From CAZBDV01 sp964490765 (GTDB taxonomy: Bacteria; Cloacimonadota; Cloacimonadia; Cloacimonadales; JAJBBL01): DNA of 64,000 nt. The notes below the pieces were generated by a model. The model was given only the letters and a program-made list of their open reading frames with translations, did no database searches and was not told where the DNA came from. The position numbers and the translations under genes are program-made. Within the stretch, counting starts at the first letter, position 1. The number at the start of each line of letters is the position of its first letter. The stretch spans positions 6,990 through 70,989 of the forward strand of contig CAZBDV010000011.1 of the NCBI GenBank assembly GCA_964490765.1, written 5' to 3'. Of this stretch, positions 54,553 through 61,425 are shown one piece after another.

Positions 54553-57027
54553 TTATTCCTCTTCGATATCTTTCATTCGTAAAGCTCCTGAGAAGCATCT
54601 CAGAGTGCAGAGAGAGCAGCCGACACACTTGTCTTCGTCAATCAGTGGTATCTTCTCCTCATCAAGCTCTATAGCAAGATACGGGCATCTTGCGCAGTTA
54701 CCGCAGTGCTGACAGAGATCCCTGTTCACTACCGGAACCTTGCTCTTCTCCGGCAAATCATCGAAACCTACTATCGGATCGGGCAATGCTCTCCCGATCA
54801 GTTCACTGACCGAGGGAATTCCCCTCTCTTTGAGAAGGAAACTCAGCCCATTCTCCAGTTCGTCGATTATTCCGTAACCATATTTCTCGACAATAGTACA
54901 GAACTGCACCGTCTCCGCTCCCAGGGCAAGAAAATCTGCTGCACCCTTATAGTCCATCGGGCCTCCATTCCCGGAGATGGATACCCCTCTGGCTGAAGCT
55001 CTGGCGAGAGTCAGGTAACTAATAGGGAGCACCCCTTCACCGGACATACCAACCACTATTCCCTTCTCCCATCTGTCGGAGAAACCATCCCGGAGTGCCA
55101 GGACGGGGAAGGTATTGGCGAGTGTTACCCCTGCTTTCTTTTCGGGATATTTATCGAGGACCTCTTTGATAGCATCGATAATCGGCTGTATAGCCGTTAC
55201 CGCACCGGTGAGTTTAAATAGTTTGGGGATATCACCCCTGCCGGTCTCCATTACCCAATCGATTACTCTGGCTGTTAATCCGGCATTCTGGGATACTATA
55301 TCACCATGTGTCCCGTCACCACCCTGCGGGCAGGATAGACTGTATTCGATCCCCTTAGCTCCAGCCTCTTCCAGCTTTCTTGTATTGCTCTGCCATACCT
55401 TCTTATCAGCTTCATCATTACCTGTAACAGGACCACCTGTAGAACCCATAGTCAGCCTATCAGGATACTCGACAACCAGCCTGGCTATCTCCTCACATAC
55501 CCTGTCGATTGGATGGTCGGAAACATTATCGCAATTAGCATAGGTCTTATCGTTCAGAACGAACATATATTCACCGGGAATATGGATGGGCAGATTATCG
55601 AAAGCTGTTTTCATAATACCACCAGCCCAGCCGGCTTCATAGGCCAATTTCATCTGTTCATATCCGTCTGTCGGTGGCGCAGCAGAAAGAAGAAAGGGTG
55701 ATTTGAGCGGGATACCAAAGAATGATGACTTGAGAGAAACGGGTAGATTATCTTCCGGTAAAAGAGAATGATAGCTTTTCAGTGGCTCGGCTATCTCCGG
55801 TGGTTCTTTATCCGCTAATCTGGCGTGGAGCAGCAGGGCACTGTTCTTACCGGCTGCTACAGCTTCAACGACCGTCGTCGGGCCATGAGCCATATCTCCT
55901 GCTAAAACGATACGCTTATTCTCTTTATACTTCTCATTCTCTGTTAAGGATGGCCTGTTACCAATAGCTATAAACACCAGATCGAACGGACGGAAGATCT
56001 CACCACTCTCCGGTTCGTCTATTATCTTCGCAGGATGGAACTCCTCGCCTGGCGGGAGCATTACCGGCCGGATCCTGACACCCTTTACAATTCCCTCCTC
56101 CTGAACGATCTCTGTCAATCTCATACGGTTGGTGATATGGACACCACCAGCCTGCAGGTCCGCCCTTTCAGCTGGAGTAAGTGGCATTTCAGCATAACTC
56201 TCCAGGACTACCATCTCTGCGTGAGCAGCGCCGAGCGTTCTGGCAGTAAGAGCCAGATCTGCTGCTATAGCCCCCCCGACAAATACAGCCCGTTTACCCT
56301 CCATTTCGATAGAGAGCGGGTCACGCAGTAAACTCGTTCCGTATATTGCATATTCGTCGCCGGGGATATTCAACCTGACCGGTTCTGTTAGACCTACTCC
56401 GATAACTAGCCCATCAAACCCTTCGTTCAGGAGTTTCTCCGGTTCTTCAACAGGTCCGGAGAAATGAAAACTCAGGCCAAACGACTGTTCTAGAAACTCG
56501 ATATCGGTCAGAAGAACACCCTTCGGTAATCTCCATTCCGGTATGAGTTGACAGGCACCACCAAAGGATTTCTGCTCGTCAAGGATATCAACCCTGTAAC
56601 CCATCTGAGCCAGTGTTACCGCAGCACCGATCCCCGCCGGGCCTGCACCTATTATTGCAATCCTCTTACCGTTATCCTGCTCGGGAAAAAATTTCGGCAG
56701 TCTGCCAAGCTCTTTTGCTCGCTGGATAATAGTTGCCTGCACAGCCGGTATATCTATTGGCCTGTCAAACCCCTCGCGGGCACACGCCTTCATACAGTGA
56801 TAATCAGGACAAACCGCACCGCAAATACCCCCCAGTGGATTCTTGCTGAAGATCATTCTGGCTGACCTTTCGTAATCCTGGGGATAACCGGCTGCCACTG
56901 CCATGATAAAATCTGCCGGCGAACAGTCTGAGGGACAGGCCACCTTGCACGGTTTCTCTTCACAATAGACGCAACGGTCTATTTCTGCCTGGAATTGTGC
57001 TTCTGTTAGAAACAAATTATCGCTCAC
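54553..57027 (-). CDS. Dihydropyrimidine-dehydrogenase-like iron-sulfur flavoprotein (fused PreT-PreA)
   Basis: An 824-residue fused enzyme. The N-terminus has a Cys-rich iron-sulfur region (CVYCEEKPCKVACP; GGICGAVCPDYHCMKAC), then an FAD/NAD(P) domain (RIAIIGAGPAGIGAAVTLAQ), then a DHOD-like FMN barrel from about residue 420, with Cys566 in YSLSCPQGG as candidate active Cys. Two ferredoxin clusters end it (CQHCGNCARCPYLAI; CVGCSLCTLRCFSG). The order matches mammalian DPD and PreT-PreA. Pyrimidine-binding Asn residues of DPD seem replaced (see findings). Start is GTG at 57027, seven bases after AAGGAG. It lies 225 bases after the xanthine-dehydrogenase genes on the same strand, so a role in purine or other heterocycle metabolism is likely. 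Confidence 0.85.
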   Translation of the reverse strand: MSDNLFLTEAQFQAEIDRCVYCEEKPCKVACPSDCSPADFIMAVAAGYPQDYERSARMIFSKNPLGGICGAVCPDYHCMKACAREGFDRPIDIPAVQATIIQRAKELGRLPKFFPEQDNGKRIAIIGAGPAGIGAAVTLAQMGYRVDILDEQKSFGGACQLIPEWRLPKGVLLTDIEFLEQSFGLSFHFSGPVEEPEKLLNEGFDGLVIGVGLTEPVRLNIPGDEYAIYGTSLLRDPLSIEMEGKRAVFVGGAIAADLALTARTLGAAHAEMVVLESYAEMPLTPAERADLQAGGVHITNRMRLTEIVQEEGIVKGVRIRPVMLPPGEEFHPAKIIDEPESGEIFRPFDLVFIAIGNRPSLTENEKYKENKRIVLAGDMAHGPTTVVEAVAAGKNSALLLHARLADKEPPEIAEPLKSYHSLLPEDNLPVSLKSSFFGIPLKSPFLLSAAPPTDGYEQMKLAYEAGWAGGIMKTAFDNLPIHIPGEYMFVLNDKTYANCDNVSDHPIDRVCEEIARLVVEYPDRLTMGSTGGPVTGNDEADKKVWQSNTRKLEEAGAKGIEYSLSCPQGGDGTHGDIVSQNAGLTARVIDWVMETGRGDIPKLFKLTGAVTAIQPIIDAIKEVLDKYPEKKAGVTLANTFPVLALRDGFSDRWEKGIVVGMSGEGVLPISYLTLARASARGVSISGNGGPMDYKGAADFLALGAETVQFCTIVEKYGYGIIDELENGLSFLLKERGIPSVSELIGRALPDPIVGFDDLPEKSKVPVVNRDLCQHCGNCARCPYLAIELDEEKIPLIDEDKCVGCSLCTLRCFSGALRMKDIEEE

Positions 57028-57164
57028 TTGTCTTCTCCTTCAACTTCTCCTGATTTCAGTGTTTAAACACTCTCAATCAGTATATGTTAATAAAACCCTC
57101 ACTCTAATTCAATCTCTATCACTGAAAGTAAACTCAGTTACCTCTCTCCAGCCACTGAGCATCT

Positions 57165-57191
57165 CTATAGTCGGCACCCAACCGACTATAG
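57165..57191. repeat. Intergenic palindrome (GTCGG...CCGAC family, copy 3)
   Basis: CTATAGTCGG (57165-57174) pairs with CCGACTATAG (57182-57191). TATAGTCGGCAC on the left and CCGACTATA with the following TTCCCCATTACTTA on the right resemble copy 1 at 8096-8136 beyond the palindrome itself. It sits in the 225-base gap between xdh and the DPD-like gene. Confidence 0.65.
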
Positions 57192-57252
57192 GATTCCCCA
57201 TTACTTACTGATTTCTCTTCTCGTTCGCGCGTTATCTATAATCTCTATCATA

Positions 57253-59559
57253 TCAACTCGAAAGAGTTTTCTCTTTTTTTATTTTCTCTACAGCCATAAG
57301 TACTGCTTCCGGAGTTGCGGGGAAAGTGAGAGTTACCTCTCTGTCGGTAAGCGACTGTATAGCATTCTTGATCGCAAAGAATGCGGCTTCACCGTATATA
57401 TAAGGTGGCTCACCGATCGCCTTACTTCCGAAAACACTGGCATATTCGGAACCCGATTCGGTGAATTCTATCTCCATTCTTTCCGGCAGGTCACGAATAC
57501 AGGGTATTTTGTATGTAGATACAGTAGAGGCGAGATATTCGCCGTTATCGTTCCAGGGGATCTCTTCTATAGTGCACCAGCCATAAGATTGAATAAAAGC
57601 ACCAATGGTCTGACCTCTGTCTATGTTAATATCGAGCGACTTACCGTTCTGATGAACTATATAAACATCAAGAAGCCTGTTTTCTCCACTCAGGAGATCG
57701 ACCTCGACACTCACTGCAGCACATCCGAACACAAAGTAATAGAAGGGATTACCCTTACCGTTTTTACTGTCAAACCAGATCCCGGGGGTTTTATAGAACC
57801 CGTGTGCTCCGAGAGGAGTACGTCTTTGATACGCCTGTTTAATCAGTTCAGGAAATGATATGGTGAAGAGAGGAGCATTATTGTCATAGACTTTATTATC
57901 GGCAAATACAAGCGATTCCGGATCACTTTTCACTCCATTACCTGTTTCCAGTAGTTCACAGGCGATTGGAGTGAGCCTTGCCTTGATCTTTTCTGCTGCA
58001 ATCCTCGCTGCATTACCATTGATATCGCTCCCGGTTGAGGCTGCTGTCGGAGAAGCGTTACCTGTTCGCCGGGTATTACTGCTCTCCACACGAATATTCT
58101 TCAGCGAGATACCGAACACCCTGGCTACAACCAGAGCGATCTTGGTATTGACCTCCTGCCCCATCTCTACCCCGCAGGTGGATACGGATACGGTGCCGTC
58201 AATATAGATCCAGATAAGAGCTGAGCCCTGATTGAGTACTGGTGATGTAAATGAGATACCGAACTTGACCGGAACTACTGCCATACCTCTTTTTCGATCA
58301 GTATGCTCACTATTGAACTGTTCGATCTTCTTCTTCATCTCCCGGTAATTGCTAAACTCCTGCAGACGGTCGAAGAGATCATTCATATCTGACTCTTGTA
58401 AAACCTGGCCGTAAGGTGTTTCCTGTCCAGCCCTGTAGGAGTTTATCTTTCTGATTTCTAACGGGTCTCTCTTCAAGGTATGAGCTATCCTCTCGATAAC
58501 GCTTTCCATAACAAAGATACCCTGTGGTGCACCAAAACCACGAAAGGCCGTATTGGGGGGCAGATTTGTCCTGCAGGCACGCCCTCTGATCCTCACATTG
58601 GGGATGTAATAAGTGTTTTCGGCATGAAACATTGCTCGATGCAGTATAGCCAGTGACAGGTCGGTGAAAGCACCTCCATTCGATAAGAGTTCGACATCGT
58701 AGGCATCTATCTCTCCGGTTTCATTGAAACCGACTCTATATCTTCCCAGGAAGGGATGTCGCTTACCGGTATAGAGGAAATCCTCTTTCCGGCTCAACTT
58801 TAGCTCTACAGGTTTACCGGTCACTCTGGCTCCGAGAGCTGCCAGACAGGCGATGATAGTTCCCCTGCTCTCCTTTCCGCCGAAAGCTCCTCCAAGCCGT
58901 GATACATCAACGACAACATTATGAACTGCCGTTCCAAGAATTCCTGCCGCCGCCTCCTGAACCTCCATAGTACTCTGAGTTGCAGAATAGAGGGTCATCT
59001 CCTCACCTTCACCCGGTATTGCCAGACAGCGCTGAGTCTCGAAATAGAAATGCTCCTGTGCAGAACTCTCCACTTCTCCTTCCAGGATGAAGTGTGCCTC
59101 TTTCAAACCCCTTTCCGGATCTCCACATTCAAAAACCCTCTCCGGTACATACCAGGACTTCGCCTCGTCTGCCTGCCTGATATCCAGCAGAGGTTCCAGT
59201 TTCTTGTATTTCAGGACGATGCTCTCAACCCCCTTTTTCGCTACTCGGGGATAGGGAGAGAGGACGATAGCTACTGGCTGCCCTACATAGACGACCTCAT
59301 TCTCCGCCAGGAGAGGCTCCTCATCGGGGCCATGACCGAGAGAGTTCTTTCCGGGGATATCCCTGGCTGTAATTACTGCTGTTACATCTCTCATCGCCAG
59401 GGCTGAAGAGATATCGAGTTTGCTTATCCTGGCGTGGGCTACTGGAGAGAAAAGAATCGCCACATGCAGTAACCCGTCCGGTAACTTACCTTCCCCAATG
59501 AATCTGGAATTTCCGGTAACATGGAGTCTACCACTGATATGCCAGGGTTGTTTACCCAT
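57253..59559 (-). CDS. Xanthine-dehydrogenase-type molybdenum-binding subunit
   Basis: A 768-residue molybdopterin-binding subunit of the xanthine dehydrogenase family, which hydroxylates heterocycles with water as oxygen source. The cofactor loop RLGGAFGGKESRG is present. Key substrate residues of xanthine dehydrogenase appear kept: Glu174 in EHFYFETQRC, Arg340 in NTAFRGFGAPQG and the catalytic Glu717 in KAIGEPPYI. This favours a purine as substrate over nicotinate or aldehydes. An AAGGAG site lies ahead of the ATG. Nine bases separate it from the FeS/FAD subunit. An XdhC insertion factor is not in the window; a MobB gene is at 10829. Confidence 0.9.
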   Translation of the reverse strand: MGKQPWHISGRLHVTGNSRFIGEGKLPDGLLHVAILFSPVAHARISKLDISSALAMRDVTAVITARDIPGKNSLGHGPDEEPLLAENEVVYVGQPVAIVLSPYPRVAKKGVESIVLKYKKLEPLLDIRQADEAKSWYVPERVFECGDPERGLKEAHFILEGEVESSAQEHFYFETQRCLAIPGEGEEMTLYSATQSTMEVQEAAAGILGTAVHNVVVDVSRLGGAFGGKESRGTIIACLAALGARVTGKPVELKLSRKEDFLYTGKRHPFLGRYRVGFNETGEIDAYDVELLSNGGAFTDLSLAILHRAMFHAENTYYIPNVRIRGRACRTNLPPNTAFRGFGAPQGIFVMESVIERIAHTLKRDPLEIRKINSYRAGQETPYGQVLQESDMNDLFDRLQEFSNYREMKKKIEQFNSEHTDRKRGMAVVPVKFGISFTSPVLNQGSALIWIYIDGTVSVSTCGVEMGQEVNTKIALVVARVFGISLKNIRVESSNTRRTGNASPTAASTGSDINGNAARIAAEKIKARLTPIACELLETGNGVKSDPESLVFADNKVYDNNAPLFTISFPELIKQAYQRRTPLGAHGFYKTPGIWFDSKNGKGNPFYYFVFGCAAVSVEVDLLSGENRLLDVYIVHQNGKSLDINIDRGQTIGAFIQSYGWCTIEEIPWNDNGEYLASTVSTYKIPCIRDLPERMEIEFTESGSEYASVFGSKAIGEPPYIYGEAAFFAIKNAIQSLTDREVTLTFPATPEAVLMAVEKIKKEKTLSS

Positions 59560-59568
59560 ATTTACTCC

Positions 59569-61083
59569 TTACTTCCCTTTTCGTGTTCTTTCAAGGTCTT
59601 GTACTAACTCACTCAGATACCTGTAGGTATGGTTACGGATAAGGGTCTGCCGGTATTCCTCTCTTCCTCTAATATCACTGATCGGCTTGAATTCAGATGC
59701 TGCTATATCTGCTGCCTTTGCAAACCAGGAGCTGTCAGGTTCCTTCCCCTCCATATAGGCCATTGCTTCTCTGGCCAGAGCAGGATAGGGAGCTACACCG
59801 CCGAATGCGAGCCTGACATTTTTCAGTTTGCCATTCTCCATTCCAATCGAGATTGCCGAATTGACAGTCGAGATATCAACCGCTCTCCGTTTAGCAGCTT
59901 TTGTCATATCCTGAAAACGATAAGTTCCTTCCGGTATGGGAATTATGACAGCAGAGATGAACTCACCCTTCTGTAATAGTGTTTTTTTATAATCGAGATA
60001 ATAATCACTCAACTTGACTCTCCGCTTCCCTCCCACCGAGAGCAATTCCAGTTCAGAATCAAGAACCATTAGCACGGGTGGCGTGTCTGCCACCGGTGAT
60101 GCATTACCTATGTTACCGACTATAGTAGCTAGATTACGTATCTGTCGTGAAGCGATAAGTGATATGGTTTTGATCAGGAAAGGAAAATATTCTGTAATCA
60201 GGGGTGATTTTACTGTCTCGCTCAGGGTTACAGAAGCTCCGATCCTGATGTTTCGTTCTTCCTTGAATATGCGTCTTAACTCCGGAATGATGGTAATATC
60301 TATTAACCAGGGCCGGGAAATATTGTTGATATTAGACTGAACGAGAATATCAGTAGCACCGTTAAGAAAGGCATATTCCCGGACATTGTCGAATTTCTCC
60401 AGATCTGTCAGAAGTTCCTCGATAGAGCGGGGTTGCAGATAGCCGATCGTATTGTAATATTCTCTATTCTCTTCAGAAACATCTTCAGGAAATTCGGAGA
60501 AATTCCTGATCTTTTCATAATCTTGCAATTTTTCCGGTAAGAGAGAGAGCTCTTCATTCAGGTTCTCTTTGAGATAGAGAGCAGCCCGGAAGATCGCATC
60601 ATAGCCGGTACAGCGGCAGAGATTACCTTCCAGTGCACTGATAATCTCCGCTTCCTGCGGTTGCCGGGTGTTAAGGAATAGAGCCAGCAGAGCCATAACG
60701 AACCCCGGTGTGCAGTAACCACACTGCGTACCGTGAAAATCCAGAAGTGCCTTCTGGACAGGATGCAGGTTGTCGGGAGTTCCTATACCTTCGATAGTTA
60801 TCAAATGCTTCTTATGTATCCTTACGGCCGGGTAAATACATGAGTTTACAGCCTTATAGGATATCTGGCCTTCGTTTAGGCTGCCGATTATCACCGTGCA
60901 GGAACCGCAATCCCCTTCATTACAAGTCGATTTAGTTCCGTAGAGTTTCAACTTCTGATGAATCAATTCCAGTAATGTCATACCAGGTGGCACGGTTATC
61001 TGTTGCTCTTCTCCATTGACAAGGAAGGATATTCTTTTACTCAACAACTGTTCATTGTTATGCAGGTCTCTGTTTATCTCCAT
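59569..61083 (-). CDS. Xanthine-dehydrogenase-type iron-sulfur/FAD subunit
   Basis: A 504-residue fusion of the two smaller modules. The plant-type [2Fe-2S] ferredoxin (about 18-100) has Cys54, Cys59, Cys62 and Cys82; a helical [2Fe-2S] domain has Cys121, Cys124, Cys156 and Cys158 (QCGYCTPGF; LCRCTG). The FAD domain (about 215-385) has AFLNGATDILVQSN and TIVGNIGNASPVADTPPV, followed by the CO-dehydrogenase flavoprotein C-terminal region. It passes electrons from the molybdenum site to NAD or another acceptor. Head of the molybdenum hydroxylase operon. Confidence 0.92.
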   Translation of the reverse strand: MEINRDLHNNEQLLSKRISFLVNGEEQQITVPPGMTLLELIHQKLKLYGTKSTCNEGDCGSCTVIIGSLNEGQISYKAVNSCIYPAVRIHKKHLITIEGIGTPDNLHPVQKALLDFHGTQCGYCTPGFVMALLALFLNTRQPQEAEIISALEGNLCRCTGYDAIFRAALYLKENLNEELSLLPEKLQDYEKIRNFSEFPEDVSEENREYYNTIGYLQPRSIEELLTDLEKFDNVREYAFLNGATDILVQSNINNISRPWLIDITIIPELRRIFKEERNIRIGASVTLSETVKSPLITEYFPFLIKTISLIASRQIRNLATIVGNIGNASPVADTPPVLMVLDSELELLSVGGKRRVKLSDYYLDYKKTLLQKGEFISAVIIPIPEGTYRFQDMTKAAKRRAVDISTVNSAISIGMENGKLKNVRLAFGGVAPYPALAREAMAYMEGKEPDSSWFAKAADIAASEFKPISDIRGREEYRQTLIRNHTYRYLSELVQDLERTRKGK

Positions 61084-61223
61084 AGGTTATATCTCTTCAA
61101 TTTTATTTATTATCTTCGCGGGGAGCAGAACTCTTGTAAAGTCTTTTTTTTGCTTAAGTAAGAATCGGTTACATTCTATTGCTGTCCTGATGATAACGGC
61201 TCGATAATCGACAGGAATTGTGA

Positions 61224-61252
61224 TAAAAAAACACCCCGCTATAGCGGGGTGT
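61224..61252 (-). terminator. Intrinsic terminator of the repeat-rich sorting-domain gene
   Basis: Perfect 22-base palindrome ACACCCCGCTATAGCGGGGTGT (61231-61252; 11 bp stem), followed on the minus strand by TTTTTTTATC. It lies about 170 bases after the stop of the gene at 61426. Confidence 0.9.
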
Positions 61253-61289
61253 CTGAAGAAATATTGCCCGGTCCTATATGATAGAACCA

Positions 61290-61342
61290 ATCACTCCGGT
61301 GGAACCCCGTGAAACGGGGTTCCACAAGCAAGGCGGAGTGAT
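61290..61342. repeat. Nested (double-armed) intergenic palindrome
   Basis: Inner stem GTGGAACCCCG/CGGGGTTCCAC (61299-61309 with 61315-61325, five-base loop) enclosed by an outer stem ATCACTCCG/CGGAGTGAT (61290-61298 with 61334-61342). The two-step arrangement differs from a plain terminator and lies between the terminator at 61231 and the gene stop at 61426. The 342-base gap otherwise holds no gene. Confidence 0.7.
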
Positions 61343-61425
61343 ATTTCCCGCCAGGAGTGCTTTCCCGGGAGTCGGGCATTTATTTATTACTGCATTCTAT
61401 TAATGTTAACGTCAAAAGGAGATAA

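Noticed and set aside
54553..57027. Loss of the DPD active-site Cys
   Set aside because: I first compared the wrong loop (GLACGQ region). The catalytic Cys corresponds to SCPHG in DPD and is present here as SCPQGG.
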